64,000 bases of DNA from Arthrobacter koreensis (GCF_009193255.1 NZ_WACG01000001.1:1-64000), one strand, 5' to 3'; positions 1 through 9,243 are shown, counted from the first letter of the stretch. The notes: a model not told the origin generated them from the letters alone. Made by a program: numbers and translations.

Positions 1-60
1 ACCCACGGGGTGGGCGGGACAGCCAATTCAACCAATTAAAATAATCGGTATCAATAAACT

Positions 61-131
61 TGGCACACTATTGAGTTCTCAAACAACAGGCACATCCGGT
101 CTACTCGGAAAACCATTCCCTCAAGGGGAAT
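61..131 (-). promoter_or_regulatory. rRNA operon leader (boxA-like antitermination region)
   Basis: Read on the minus strand, 88-61 gives a TGTTGTTTGAGAACTCAATAG-type sequence followed by TGTGCCAAG, the characteristic leader of actinobacterial 16S rRNA genes that holds the boxA antitermination signal. A small hairpin (ATTCCC/GGGAAT, 115-120 with 126-131) lies just upstream and may be the boxB counterpart. The 60 bases from 60 down to 1 continue as AT-rich leader. The 16S gene itself should start just outside the left edge. The family resemblance is from memory; the mature 16S start is not in the window. Confidence 0.75.
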
Positions 132-166
132 ATTTGTTTTCTTTTCGCACCGCTGTGTGTTTTACC

Positions 167-195
167 AGCATATTCCATCCGGACCGTTTTAGCAA
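167..195 (-). promoter_or_regulatory. Probable rRNA operon promoter (proximal)
   Basis: On the minus strand TTGCTA (195-190) and TATGCT (172-167) are separated by 17 bases, a good sigma-70-type promoter about 80 bases upstream of the boxA-like leader. A second, weaker pair lies upstream: TTGCGC (364-359), 17 bases, TAAAGT (341-336). Tandem promoters are usual for rRNA operons. No protein gene is seen between 1 and 528; open frames there are short and have no ribosome binding site. Confidence 0.5.
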
Positions 196-528
196 TTCGG
201 TGAATTCCGTGGAATTCCATCCAAACCGGCTGTAAAAGCCCTTCCGGACCCATGCCAAACCGCCCGGTTTTACCCGGTTGATTCGTGTGGGTTTTGCTGC
301 CGTCCGGCCTGTTCGGCCCCGCGGCAACTCGTTCTACTTTACACATCCACTGAGCCCTGCGCAACTCGGCAGGGCTGTGACCTCCTGCACGAACTTGCGG
401 GCCAGGTGCTGCGCTTCTCCACGGTTCCAGGGATCCTTCCCCGCGTATCGGCGCATTTCCATTTTAGGGAAGACTCCCCTGCGCCGTGCAAGTCCGAATC
501 GGGTGGGAGTGCTCACACGGTTCAGGCG

Positions 529-1326
529 TTAGCCACGGACCCTGAGGTACTCCAGCTGTGCAGCTACGGACAATTCGGCCGCAGCCCGGACCGCTGCGGG
601 TACGTCGGCATAGACCGCATTGGCAACTTGCTCAACCGTGGCGTCGTCACCCAGCAGGCTGAGCACCCCCCGGATCTGAGCCAGCCGCTCATCGCGGTGG
701 TCCCGATAGGTCAGGACAACGGATTCAAGGTTTTCAAGATCGGGTCCGTGGGCCGGCAGCACGGTGGCCGGTCCCAGCCGGCCAAGCTTCTCCAGGCTGG
801 CCATGAAGTCCTGCAGGGTTCCGTCCGGGTAATCCAGGACGGTGGTCCCCCGGCCCAGGATGGTGTCCCCGGTAAGGACAGACCCGCTGGGTCCGTCCGC
901 AGGGAGGAAGAAACACACCGAATCCGAGGTGTGCCCCGGAGTTGCCAGTACCTGGATTTCCACTCCCCCGGCGGAGATGGTCTCCCCGTCCTGGAGCGGA
1001 GAACCGCTGAAGCAGAACGCGGGGTCCGCGGCCCGGACAGGAGCACCGGTGAGTTCATGGAAGCGCTCCGCGCCTTCGGTATGGTCCGGATGACGGTGCG
1101 TGATCAGCACCAGTTCCACTTTCCCTGCAGCAGCCAGTCCGGCAAGGTGCTCTTCATCGGCCGGCCCGGGGTCGACGATGACGCACGGTCCGCCCGGCTC
1201 GGCCGCAAGGACGTAGCTCTTGGTGCCGTCAAGGCTCATGGGCCCGGGGTTATCGGCCAGCCGGTACCGGGCCAGCGGGGTACTGCTGACTATCCGGCCC
1301 GGTGCCGGCTGCGCCGATGTACTCAT
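529..1326 (-). CDS. MBL-fold metallohydrolase
   Basis: A 265-residue metallo-beta-lactamase-fold hydrolase of the glyoxalase II / RNase Z superfamily. The metal-binding HxHxDH motif appears as THRHPDHTEG, with further ligands in TPGHTSD, LTGDT and LPAHGPD in the expected order, so the binuclear site looks intact. The substrate cannot be told from sequence; glyoxalase-like thioesters and phosphodiesters are both hydrolysed in this family. ATG is preceded by AGGGGAG. The start lies 8 bases after the ilvE stop, so it is probably the last gene of a leuB-ilvE-hydrolase operon. It ends about 165 bases before the putative distal rRNA promoter, with no clear terminator between. Confidence 0.85.
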   Translation of the reverse strand: MSTSAQPAPGRIVSSTPLARYRLADNPGPMSLDGTKSYVLAAEPGGPCVIVDPGPADEEHLAGLAAAGKVELVLITHRHPDHTEGAERFHELTGAPVRAADPAFCFSGSPLQDGETISAGGVEIQVLATPGHTSDSVCFFLPADGPSGSVLTGDTILGRGTTVLDYPDGTLQDFMASLEKLGRLGPATVLPAHGPDLENLESVVLTYRDHRDERLAQIRGVLSLLGDDATVEQVANAVYADVPAAVRAAAELSVAAQLEYLRVRG

Positions 1327-1334
1327 GCTCTCCC

Positions 1335-2441
1335 CTAGGCCAGGCGGGTCAGCCAGCCGCGGGTGTCCTCCACGGCACCGGTCTGGATCCCCAACAGTTC
1401 ACGCCGGATGGACATGGTTACTTCACCTGCAGCTGCTTCTGGAGAGCCGATCGTCTCGGTTTCAGACTTCAGTTCCCCGACGGGGGTGATCACTGCTGCG
1501 GTTCCGCAGGCGAAGACCTCAGTGATATCTCCGGAGGCAACGCCGTCGCGCCATTCGTCCAGGGTGATCTTGCGTTCTTCCACCGTCAGTCCGCGGTCTC
1601 GGCCCAGCTGGAGCACCGAGTCGCGCGTGATTCCGTGCAGGATGGTGCCGGAGAGCGCCGGTGTCACAAGGCGTCCGTCCTTGAAGACGAAGAAGACGTT
1701 CATGCCGCCCAGCTCTTCAACGGCGTTGTCATTGAACTCATCCAGGAACAGGACCTGCTTGCAGCCGTTCGCTTCGCCTTCCATCTGCGCGATGAGCGAG
1801 GCTGCGTAGTTGCCGCCGCACTTGGCTTCGCCGGTGCCGCCGCGGCCCGCGCGGGCGTACTTGGTGGAAAGCCAGATCGAAACCGGCTTCAGTTCTCCGC
1901 CGAAGTAGTTGCCTGCCGGTGAGGCGATCACGCGGTAGGACACCTCACGGGCGGGACGGACGCCCAGGAACGCCTCGGTGGCGATCATGAACGGGCGCAG
2001 GTACAGGGATTCACCGTCACCGGAAGGCACCCAGTCGCGGTCGACGGCGACAAGCCGGCTCAGCGATTCGAGGAACAGTTCCTCGGGCAGCTCGGGCAGG
2101 GCAAGGCGGCGAGCCGAAGCGTTCAGGCGCGCGGCGTTGGCCTCGGGGCGGAAGGTCCAGACGGAACCGTCCCCGTGCCGGTAGGCCTTCAGCCCTTCGA
2201 AGATTTCCTGGCCGTAGTGCAGCACGGATGCAGCGGGATCCATGGCAATTGGCCCGTAGGGTTCAATGCGCGCGTTTTCCCATGCGCCTTCGCCGGACTC
2301 CGCAACACGGTAGTCAATGACGGCGGTGTGGTCCGTGAAGTGGTTTCCAAAACCCGGGTCGGCCAGGATCGCGGCGCGTTCCTGCTCAGACTTGGGCTGG
2401 GTGGATAGCTTCTGGGTGAATTCCAGAGCGCTGACAGACAT
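1335..2441 (-). CDS. ilvE: Branched-chain amino acid aminotransferase
   Basis: A 368-residue class IV PLP aminotransferase that interconverts leucine, isoleucine and valine with their 2-oxo acids, the last step of their synthesis. The PLP lysine lies in GEAKCGGNYAAS, and the EELGGMNVFF and SGTILHGITR blocks are typical of the larger actinobacterial/eukaryotic BCAT type. The frame stays open far upstream, but the start is fixed by GTGGAGGAATA immediately before ATG at 2441; the upstream 176 codons lie antisense-like over leuB and are not real. It starts 64 bases after leuB and is followed closely by the metallohydrolase gene, which fits a leuB-ilvE operon. Confidence 0.95.
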   Translation of the reverse strand: MSVSALEFTQKLSTQPKSEQERAAILADPGFGNHFTDHTAVIDYRVAESGEGAWENARIEPYGPIAMDPAASVLHYGQEIFEGLKAYRHGDGSVWTFRPEANAARLNASARRLALPELPEELFLESLSRLVAVDRDWVPSGDGESLYLRPFMIATEAFLGVRPAREVSYRVIASPAGNYFGGELKPVSIWLSTKYARAGRGGTGEAKCGGNYAASLIAQMEGEANGCKQVLFLDEFNDNAVEELGGMNVFFVFKDGRLVTPALSGTILHGITRDSVLQLGRDRGLTVEERKITLDEWRDGVASGDITEVFACGTAAVITPVGELKSETETIGSPEAAAGEVTMSIRRELLGIQTGAVEDTRGWLTRLA

Positions 2442-2505
2442 TATTCCTCCACGGTGAACGGCGCGGCCGTCGTTCGTCTTCCTGTTGATCGGGTCACTGT
2501 TGAGC

Positions 2506-3570
2506 TTATGACACAGCCGCGGCGATCGCATCGCCGATTTCCGCGGTGGTGCGCGTGTTTCCTGCGCGGGCAGCGACGTCGGCTTCCACTGCCTGTTCCA
2601 CGCGGGCGGCTTCATCCGTGAAACCGAGGTGCGCCAGGAGCAGGGCTGCGGAGAGGATCGCGGCGGTGGGATCCGCCTTCTGCTGGCCTGCGATGTCCGG
2701 AGCGGAACCGTGCACCGGTTCAAACATGGACGGGAACGTGCCCTCCATGTTGATGTTGCCGGAGGCCGCCAGGCCGATACCGCCGGTGACGGCAGCCGCG
2801 AGGTCGGTGAGAATGTCCCCGAACAGGTTGTCCGTGACAATGACGTCAAAGCGGGACGGATCCGTGGTGAGGAAGATCGTGGCGGCGTCGACGTGCAGGT
2901 AATCCACCTCCACCTCGGGGAACTCCGCGGCCACGGCCTCGACGGTCCGCTTCCAGAGGCTGCCCGCATAGACCAGGACGTTGTGCTTGTGGACCAGGGT
3001 CAGCTTGCGGCGCGGCCGGTCGCTGGCGCGGCGGAACGCGTCGCGAACTACGCGCTCGACGCCGTAGGCAGTATTGAGCGAAACCTCGGTGGCGATTTCC
3101 TGCGGCGTTCCGGTGCGCAGCGAACCGCCGTTGCCGACGTACGGGCCCTCGGTTCCTTCCCGCACCACAACGAAATCGATCTCGCCGGGATGGGCCAGCG
3201 GACTGGTGACTCCCGGGTAGAGCTTGGACGGGCGCAGGTTGACGAAGTGGTCCAGGCTGAAGCGCAGCTTCAGGAGCATCTCCCGCTCGATCAGGCCCGA
3301 GGGCATCTTGGCGTCTCCCGGGGCGGCGCCGACGGCACCGAAGAGGATAGCGTCGTGCTTCTTAATTGCCTCGAGGGTCTCATCCGGAAGCGTTTCCCCG
3401 GTGCGCAGCCAGTGCTCGGCACCGAGCTGGTATTCGGTGAGATCGAACTGCGCGGGGCCGGACGCGGTGACGGCTTTGAGGACCTTGACGGCCTCGGCCG
3501 TGACTTCGGGACCGATTCCGTCTCCGGGGATGACTGCCAGTGAGATGACCTTCGACGCTTCTTCGCTCAT
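2506..3570 (-). CDS. leuB: 3-isopropylmalate dehydrogenase
   Basis: A 354-residue NAD-dependent beta-decarboxylating dehydrogenase for the third committed step of leucine synthesis. [10 protein letters not shown] begins the fold, [18 protein letters not shown] carries the substrate-binding arginines, and [24 protein letters not shown] is the family signature near the C-terminus. No Shine-Dalgarno sequence precedes ATG at 3570. A TTGACC (3607-3602)/TAGAAT (3582-3577) promoter would start RNA at or next to the ATG, so the mRNA is probably leaderless. An inverted repeat sits just upstream of the -35. It heads the leuB-ilvE operon and is divergent from the two-component system genes. Confidence 0.95.
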   Translation of the reverse strand: MSEEASKVISLAVIPGDGIGPEVTAEAVKVLKAVTASGPAQFDLTEYQLGAEHWLRTGETLPDETLEAIKKHDAILFGAVGAAPGDAKMPSGLIEREMLLKLRFSLDHFVNLRPSKLYPGVTSPLAHPGEIDFVVVREGTEGPYVGNGGSLRTGTPQEIATEVSLNTAYGVERVVRDAFRRASDRPRRKLTLVHKHNVLVYAGSLWKRTVEAVAAEFPEVEVDYLHVDAATIFLTTDPSRFDVIVTDNLFGDILTDLAAAVTGGIGLAASGNINMEGTFPSMFEPVHGSAPDIAGQQKADPTAAILSAALLLAHLGFTDEAARVEQAVEADVAARAGNTRTTAEIGDAIAAAVS

Positions 3571-3576
3571 GCTGCA

Positions 3577-3627
3577 ATTCTAGGAAGAGCGTCCAGATGG
3601 CGGTCAACATGTCTCGCATAATGAGAC
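3577..3627 (-). promoter_or_regulatory. leuB promoter with upstream inverted repeat
   Basis: Minus-strand -35 TTGACC at 3607-3602, 19-base spacer, -10 TAGAAT at 3582-3577. Immediately upstream is the inverted repeat GTCTCGCATAATGAGAC (3611-3627; 5-bp arms). Its half ATAATGAGAC also occurs at the ilvB promoter (minus strand 19300-19291). The pattern recalls sites of the IclR-family leucine regulator of actinobacteria (LtbR/NdgR); that match is from memory and is an inference. Confidence 0.55.
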
Positions 3628-3745
3628 GCACGACCGCGGCACGACGGAACGTGTCGCCATCCTGGGATGACGCCCCTCCGCCCGAACGGCAAATCAGACC
3701 ATGGCATGAGGTAGGGACCGCAGTGCGGGCCTAAAGTTGTTGTCC

Positions 3746-5011
3746 ATGCTCCTGCACCGCCGTATCTATGCCTGGACCCAGGCGAATCCCTTCATCGTGG
3801 ACCTCTTCGGTGCACTGCTGGCCATCCTGTTTTTCGCAATTCCTTTCCTGCTGGCGGGAGGCAGCACCGGCCTGCGCGAGTTCGTCCTGTCCGTCGCCAT
3901 CTGCCTCCCGCTGGCCTGGCGCCGCACCAGACCGGTCCCGGCAGCAGCGGTGATGGCCGCGGCCTGCCTGATCCAGCTTCCCGCGGTCCCGGAGACCGGC
4001 CTGCCTGCAGACTTCTTCGTCCTCGTCATGGTGCACGCCCTCGCCGCCTACGCCCCGCGCTGGGCCAGCCTCGGCGGGCTTGCCCTCGCGTTGATCGGCG
4101 GCGTGCTGCTGATCCTCCAGTACCTGGTGCGCCCCTACATCTCCTTCAGCACGGAGCCCGGCACGGTCTCCGGCGTCCACGTGGGCATGATCGGATTCTG
4201 GATCATCGCCCTCGTAGCGGTCGAAGCGGTGGTCCTGGTCTCCTGGACCTTCGGCGACCTGACCCGGACCAGGCGACTGGCCATGGAGTCGCTGCGTGAC
4301 CGGGCCCGCCGCCTGGAAGTTGAACGCCAGCAGGAACGGGACCTGGCAGCTGCTGACGAACGTACCCATATCGCCCGCGAAATGCATGACATCGTGGCGC
4401 ACTCGCTGTCGGTCATCATTACGCAGGCCGACGGCGCCAGGTATGCGAGCGCCCAGGACCCGGAGATCGCTGCGGCGACGCTGGGCACCATCGCAGAGAC
4501 CGGCAGGGGGTCGCTGCGCGAGATGCGGCGCCTGCTCGGAGTGCTCCGCGGTGACGACGGCGCGTCTACCCGTCCGCTGCCGTCGCTGGCGGACATTGGG
4601 GACCTCGTGGACGGCGTCAAGCGCGCGGGAGTGGACGTGCAGATCATCACCGCGGGTGCCATGCGCCGGTCCCTGCCAGCCGGCGCCGAACTCACGGCCT
4701 ACCGGGTGGTCCAGGAGGCGCTGACCAATGTGCTGAAGCACGCCGGTCCGCAGGCCCGGGCCAAGGTGGACCTGGACTGGACCGCGCGCGGACTGGGCAT
4801 CACGGTGACCGACGACGGCCGGGGAGCCGGCGCGGATCCGGTCCGGGACGGAGACAGGACCACCGACGGCGCGCCCCGCACCCCCGGCGCAGGGCAGGGC
4901 ATCATCGGCATGAAGGAACGCGTGGCGCTCTACGATGGAACCCTGGAGGCCGCTCCCGCCCCCGGCGGCGGATTCCGCGTCGCCGCATTCATTCCCTATA
5001 CGGAGGCCTAA
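3746..5011 (+). CDS. NarL-type sensor histidine kinase
   Basis: A membrane sensor kinase of the HisKA_3 (DesK/LiaS-like) family, 421 residues from this ATG. Four hydrophobic segments lie in about the first 170 residues with only short extracellular loops, so the signal is probably sensed within the membrane. The phosphoacceptor histidine is in HIAREMHDIVAHS (about His214), followed by an ATPase domain with QEALTNVLKHAG, DDGRGAG and GQGIIGMKERV. A TTG at 3737 is an alternative start. No ribosome site precedes either; TAAAGT at 3732-3737 could act as a -10 for a leaderless mRNA. It is paired with the response regulator 3 bases downstream and probably controls the following ABC transporter. Confidence 0.9.
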   Translation: MLLHRRIYAWTQANPFIVDLFGALLAILFFAIPFLLAGGSTGLREFVLSVAICLPLAWRRTRPVPAAAVMAAACLIQLPAVPETGLPADFFVLVMVHALAAYAPRWASLGGLALALIGGVLLILQYLVRPYISFSTEPGTVSGVHVGMIGFWIIALVAVEAVVLVSWTFGDLTRTRRLAMESLRDRARRLEVERQQERDLAAADERTHIAREMHDIVAHSLSVIITQADGARYASAQDPEIAAATLGTIAETGRGSLREMRRLLGVLRGDDGASTRPLPSLADIGDLVDGVKRAGVDVQIITAGAMRRSLPAGAELTAYRVVQEALTNVLKHAGPQARAKVDLDWTARGLGITVTDDGRGAGADPVRDGDRTTDGAPRTPGAGQGIIGMKERVALYDGTLEAAPAPGGGFRVAAFIPYTEA

Positions 5012-5014
5012 CGC

Positions 5015-5737
5015 ATGACCATCCCCTCCCCCGGTGCTCCCGGGGAGACTGAGCCCGCCGCGCCCATCCGCGTAGCCCTTGTCGATGACCAGCAGCTCGT
5101 CCGCGGCGGCTTCAAGATGCTGATCAACTCCCAGCCGGACCTGATGGTGACCGCCGAGGCCGGCAACGGGGCCGAAGCCGTGCGGGTGCTCTCCCAGGCC
5201 GCTGCCGACGTCGTGCTGATGGACGTGAGGATGCCGGGCATGGACGGCATTGAGGCAACCGCGCGGATCCTTGCGGAGGCCGGCTCGCAGGGAACGGAAA
5301 TCAAGGTGGTGGTGCTGACAACCTTCGACCTCGACGAGTACGCGCTGTCCGCCATCCGGGCCGGTGCCAGCGGTTTCCTGCTCAAGGACGCACCGCCCGA
5401 GGAACTGCTCGAGGCCATCCGCACCGTCTACCGCGGGGACGCGGTGATAGCGCCGTCCACCACCCGCCGGCTGCTGGACCACGTGGCGCCCATGCTGCGC
5501 GAGCCCACCCCGGAAGTGAGCCGGCATGCCGCCAGCGTGGAGACCCTTACTCCCCGCGAGCGCGAGGTGTTTGCCCTCATCGCGGGCGGGCTGTCCAACC
5601 CGGAGATCGCTGCGAAGCTCTTCCTCTCCGAAGCGACCGTGAAGACCCACGTAGGGCACATCCTGGCCAAGCTCGGGGCGCGGGACCGCGTCCAGGCTGT
5701 CGTGATCGCCTATGAGACGGGAATCGTCACGCCGTAA
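5015..5737 (+). CDS. LuxR/NarL-family response regulator
   Basis: A 240-residue two-domain regulator. The receiver domain has the acidic pair VDDQ, the phosphoacceptor Asp70 in VLMDVRMPGMDG and the conserved lysine in GFLLKDAP. The C-terminal helix-turn-helix is of LuxR type (LTPREREV, then LSNPEIAAKLFLSEATVKTHV). The gene follows the kinase gene by 3 bases with GGAGG at its start, so the two are co-translated. By analogy with similar actinobacterial modules it probably regulates the LolD/FtsX-type transporter just downstream in response to cell-envelope stress or a peptide; that role is inferred from position only. Confidence 0.92.
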   Translation: MTIPSPGAPGETEPAAPIRVALVDDQQLVRGGFKMLINSQPDLMVTAEAGNGAEAVRVLSQAAADVVLMDVRMPGMDGIEATARILAEAGSQGTEIKVVVLTTFDLDEYALSAIRAGASGFLLKDAPPEELLEAIRTVYRGDAVIAPSTTRRLLDHVAPMLREPTPEVSRHAASVETLTPREREVFALIAGGLSNPEIAAKLFLSEATVKTHVGHILAKLGARDRVQAVVIAYETGIVTP

Positions 5738-5753
5738 CTCCCCGGAGGTACCC

Positions 5754-5834
5754 ATGGTGTCCGCAGAAGCAGCGGCGCAGGAGCTGCTGCCGGAGTCCTA
5801 CCGGCTGGCGGGGCCGGTTCCACCCACGGGATGA
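5754..5834 (+). CDS. Possible 26-residue small protein
   Basis: A short frame, MVSAEAAAQELLPES..., of 26 codons lies between the response regulator and the ABC transporter. It begins 16 bases after the regulator stop and has a well-placed GGAGG (5744-5748) five bases before the ATG, better than the sites of some neighbouring real genes. It has no transmembrane segment and matches nothing I recognise. It may be a small protein, a translational relay, or the remnant of a longer gene. Conservation in related genomes would decide. Confidence 0.35.
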   Translation: MVSAEAAAQELLPESYRLAGPVPPTG

Positions 5835-5904
5835 GAAGGGGCGTGGAACATACCCGCCCCTGACCCGATGTGCCGGGCATGCCGCCGCCAATAGCGTAGA
5901 GGGC

Positions 5905-6675
5905 ATGACAACCCTTACTGAGCACTCCGCTGCGCCGGGACCCGGCAGCTCCACGGCTGCCGCCGCCGCGCAGGCCCTGAACAAGACCTACGGAAAAGGC
6001 GACACCGCCGTTCACGCCCTGCGCGACGTCGACGTCCGCTTCGAAACCGGCACCTTCACCGCCATCATGGGCCCCTCCGGCTCGGGCAAATCCACATTGA
6101 TGCACTGCCTCGCCGGCCTGGACAGCGCCGACTCAGGCCACATCTGGATTGGCGGAACCGAAATCACTTCCCTCAAGGATGCTGAGATCACTCGGCTGCG
6201 CCGCGACAGCGTCGGCTTCGTGTTCCAGTCCTTCAACCTGGTCCCCACGCTGACCGCCGAACAGAACATCACCCTCCCGGTGTCCCTTGCCAACGGCAAG
6301 GTTGATGCCGCCTGGCTCGCCGAGATCACGCGCACCCTTGGCCTCGAGGGCAGGCTCAAGCACCGTCCCCATGAACTTTCCGGCGGCCAGCAGCAGCGCG
6401 TCGCAGTTGCCCGCGCGCTGCTGACCCGCCCGCACGTCATCTTCGGTGACGAGCCCACCGGCAACCTCGATTCGCGCTCGGGCGCCGAAGTCCTCTCGCT
6501 GCTGCGGCGTTCCTCACGCGAGATGGGCCAGAGCATCATCATGGTCACCCATGATCCAGTAGCTGCTTCCTACGCGGACCGCGTGGTGCTGATGAATGAC
6601 GGCGCGCTCGTGGGCGAGCTGAACAACCCCACGCCGGAAAGCGTACTGGCAGCGCTGACGAAGCTGGGGGCATAA
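5905..6675 (+). CDS. ABC transporter ATP-binding protein (LolD/MacB type)
   Basis: A 256-residue ATPase subunit with Walker A GPSGSGKST, Q-loop FVFQSFNLVPTLT, signature LSGGQQQR and Walker B HVIFGDEPTGNLD. The FQSFNL-type Q-loop and DEPTGNLD are typical of the MacB/LolD/FtsE class, which powers mechanotransmission or export rather than nutrient uptake. It is followed after 2 bases by its FtsX-type permease and preceded by a two-component system, an arrangement often used for antimicrobial-peptide or envelope-stress defence in Gram-positive bacteria. The substrate is unknown. Confidence 0.93.
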   Translation: MTTLTEHSAAPGPGSSTAAAAAQALNKTYGKGDTAVHALRDVDVRFETGTFTAIMGPSGSGKSTLMHCLAGLDSADSGHIWIGGTEITSLKDAEITRLRRDSVGFVFQSFNLVPTLTAEQNITLPVSLANGKVDAAWLAEITRTLGLEGRLKHRPHELSGGQQQRVAVARALLTRPHVIFGDEPTGNLDSRSGAEVLSLLRRSSREMGQSIIMVTHDPVAASYADRVVLMNDGALVGELNNPTPESVLAALTKLGA

Positions 6676-6677
6676 CG

Positions 6678-9191
6678 GTGCTGCAGGTAGCCCTGGCGCA
6701 GGTGCGCCTCAATGCCCGGCGTTTCATCGCCGTCGGCGTGGCCGTGATGATCGCCGTCGGCTTCCTCACCGCCACCCTGATCATCAACGCCTCCTCGAAG
6801 GCTTCCCTGACCCAGAGCGTCGGACAGAGCTTCCGCAACGCAGACCTGGTGCTTTCGGCCGCTTACGACGACGACGCCGGCTCCTGGGCAACCCTCGACG
6901 AGCAGACGGCGGAGGTGGCCGGCAGCGCTGACGGTGTGGAAGACACCTACGCGGTGCTCTCTTCCTCCGTGGCGGTTCGGGACGGCCGCGGAAGCTCCTA
7001 CGCCGTCCTGGCCAATCTTCCGGACGACGTTTCCCTGCTGCCGGTGGACGTCGTGAAGGGCAGCCTCCCGGCAGCTACCGGTGAGGTTGCCATCGATGAG
7101 CAGACCGCCGACCGCCGGGGCATTACCATCGGCTCGGTACTGCCCGTGGTGTCCTCGGACAATCTGGAGGGTGATGAAACTCCGCTCACGGTGACGGCAC
7201 TCGTTGAGGCCTCTTCCGATCCGCGCTCGATGGGCGCCACCCAGCTTTACGCGACCGCAGCAACGGTCGCCCCCTTCGCCAACCTGGAGTTCGGCTTCGA
7301 CTCCATCCAGCTCGCCCTGGCGGACAACGCGTCCGCGACGGCAGTCCAGACGGCGCTGACGCAGGCACTCAGCGACGCCGGCATCAAGGCGGTCACTGTT
7401 CGCACGGTGGAGGAAGAGACCACCGAACTCATGGCCGGCTTCACCGGCGGCCAGGACAGCCTGACTGTCATCCTGCTCGCTTTCGCCGCGGTTGCCCTGC
7501 TGGTCTGCGCCCTCGTAGTTTCCAACACCTTCTCGGTCCTGGTGGCCCAGCGCACCCGCGAGCTCGCCCTGCTGCGCTGCATCGGCGCCGGCCGGTCGCA
7601 GATCCGCCGCTCCGTCCTCGTGGAGGCGCTGCTGGTCGGCATCGTGTCCTCGATTATCGGTGTGCTGGCAGCCGTGGGACTGGTGGGCGGAATCGTGGCC
7701 TACCTGCGGACCCTGCCGGAAAGCGGTTTCGCCACCCTGGATGTTCCCCCGCTGGCAGTCGCGGCAGGGATTGCGGCAGGCGTGATCCTCACTGTCCTCG
7801 CGGCCCTAGTTCCTGCCCGGGCGGCGACTGCCGTGGCACCGCTCGCAGCCCTCCGTCCCGCAGATGACGTCCGGGCCGGTACCCGCAAGGGGCGCGTCCG
7901 GCTGGTGTCGGGCCTCGTGCTGACCGCCGCGGGTGCCGCACTGCTGGGCTACGGTGCTTCCCAGGGAGACCTGCTGGTCGCGCTCCCGGGCGGCATCCTG
8001 AGCTTCGTGGGCATCCTGATGTGCTCCACGCTCTTCATCCCGCCGCTGGTCCGTGCCGTGGGCTTCCTCGCCTCCCCGCTCGGCGTACCTGGCAAACTGG
8101 CAGCGGTCAACGCCGTCCGTAATCCGCAGCGGACGTCCGCCACCTCCTCTGCGCTGCTCATCGGCGTCACCCTGGTGGTCATGATGATGACGGGCGCTGC
8201 CACCGCCCGGAGCGCGTTCAACGACACGCTCGCCGGCGAGTTCCCGGTGGACGTCACCGTCAGCGGAGCCATTCCGGTGGAATCGCCGTTCACCGCGAAG
8301 GACGCAGCCGCAGCAGCGGCCGTTGACCACGTGGACCAAGCAGCTTTCCTTCCGGTCGCCGGCCTGATCGACAGGGATGGTGAAGAAGTTCCGGTCTACT
8401 CCCTGGACCCTGCTGACAGCCAAGTCCTGCAGGACGCTTCCATGGTTCCCGAAGCGGGCACCATCACCATGCCGCAGGGCACCGAAGGAGAGATGCTCAC
8501 CGTGCGCGGTGCCGCAGGAGACGTGGAACTGAAGATTGTGACTTCTGAGAGCCGCAACTTCTCCCCGCTGGTAAGCACTGACACCGCGCGGCTGCTGGGC
8601 GGCGTACCGGAGGAACAGACCCCGGAACAGTTCCGCGCACAGCCGATGCTGTGGATCGCCGTCGCCGACGGCCTGAACACGCCGTCCATCATGGAACTCC
8701 AGACAGCCCTCGCGGAGGCCCTGAACATCCAGGACTACCAGGTCACGGGCGCCGCCATCGAGCGCGCTGCCTTTGAACAGGTCATCGACGTGCTGCTGAT
8801 GGTGGTCACCGGACTGCTGGGCGTCGCCGTCGTCATTGCCCTGGTGGGCGTGGCCAACACCCTGTCCCTCTCCGTCCTGGAGCGGACCCGGGAATCCTCG
8901 CTGCTGCGGGCACTGGGCCTGACCAAGGGCCAGCTGCGCGGCATGCTGGGACTGGAGGCGGTGCTGATCGCCGGAGTGGCGGCCCTGCTTGGGCTCGGAC
9001 TCGGAGCGGTGTACGGGTGGCTTGGCGCGCAGTCCGCCCTGGGCGGCTTCGCCGATGTGACACCGGCACTGCCGTGGGTCCAGCTGGCCGGCGTGCTGGC
9101 CGTGGCCCTGGTGGCGGGGCTGGGCGCATCCCTGCTCCCGGCCCGCCGGGCAGCGCGGCTCTCCCCCGTCGCCGGACTGGCCGCAGACTAG
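6678..9191 (+). CDS. FtsX-like ABC transporter permease
   Basis: An 837-residue permease with two FtsX/MacB-type units. One transmembrane segment near residue 20 precedes an extracellular region (about 40-250), then three segments with the conserved TRELALLRCIGA motif. A central membrane pair follows near 410-480, then a second extracellular region, and the last three segments carry the repeated TRESSLLRALGLT motif. The duplicated domain plan and length fit the DUF214/FtsX permeases that pair with LolD-type ATPases. Translation starts at GTG 6678, 2 bases after the ATPase stop, implying coupling. A strong terminator follows, closing the unit. Confidence 0.92.
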   Translation: MLQVALAQVRLNARRFIAVGVAVMIAVGFLTATLIINASSKASLTQSVGQSFRNADLVLSAAYDDDAGSWATLDEQTAEVAGSADGVEDTYAVLSSSVAVRDGRGSSYAVLANLPDDVSLLPVDVVKGSLPAATGEVAIDEQTADRRGITIGSVLPVVSSDNLEGDETPLTVTALVEASSDPRSMGATQLYATAATVAPFANLEFGFDSIQLALADNASATAVQTALTQALSDAGIKAVTVRTVEEETTELMAGFTGGQDSLTVILLAFAAVALLVCALVVSNTFSVLVAQRTRELALLRCIGAGRSQIRRSVLVEALLVGIVSSIIGVLAAVGLVGGIVAYLRTLPESGFATLDVPPLAVAAGIAAGVILTVLAALVPARAATAVAPLAALRPADDVRAGTRKGRVRLVSGLVLTAAGAALLGYGASQGDLLVALPGGILSFVGILMCSTLFIPPLVRAVGFLASPLGVPGKLAAVNAVRNPQRTSATSSALLIGVTLVVMMMTGAATARSAFNDTLAGEFPVDVTVSGAIPVESPFTAKDAAAAAAVDHVDQAAFLPVAGLIDRDGEEVPVYSLDPADSQVLQDASMVPEAGTITMPQGTEGEMLTVRGAAGDVELKIVTSESRNFSPLVSTDTARLLGGVPEEQTPEQFRAQPMLWIAVADGLNTPSIMELQTALAEALNIQDYQVTGAAIERAAFEQVIDVLLMVVTGLLGVAVVIALVGVANTLSLSVLERTRESSLLRALGLTKGQLRGMLGLEAVLIAGVAALLGLGLGAVYGWLGAQSALGGFADVTPALPWVQLAGVLAVALVAGLGASLLPARRAARLSPVAGLAAD

Positions 9192-9202
9192 CGGCCGCAG
9201 AT

Positions 9203-9243
9203 AAGGCGCGAGGCGGTACCCGATGGGTGCCGCCTCGCGCTTT
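9203..9243 (+). terminator. Terminator after the FtsX-type ABC unit
   Basis: A 19-base stem (9203-9221 with 9225-9243, G-U pairs included) and a 3-base loop, with TTTAT at its end. It lies 12 bases after the permease stop. Confidence 0.75.

Noticed and set aside
2442-2969. N-terminal extension of ilvE
   Set aside because: The frame is open but overlaps leuB out of frame and is low-complexity Ser/Arg/Pro; a strong ribosome site marks ATG 2441.
3731-5755. 674-codon open frame on the minus strand
   Set aside because: It lies antisense to the sensor kinase and response regulator, which have clear family motifs; the translation is Gly/His/Arg-rich nonsense typical of a high-GC shadow frame.
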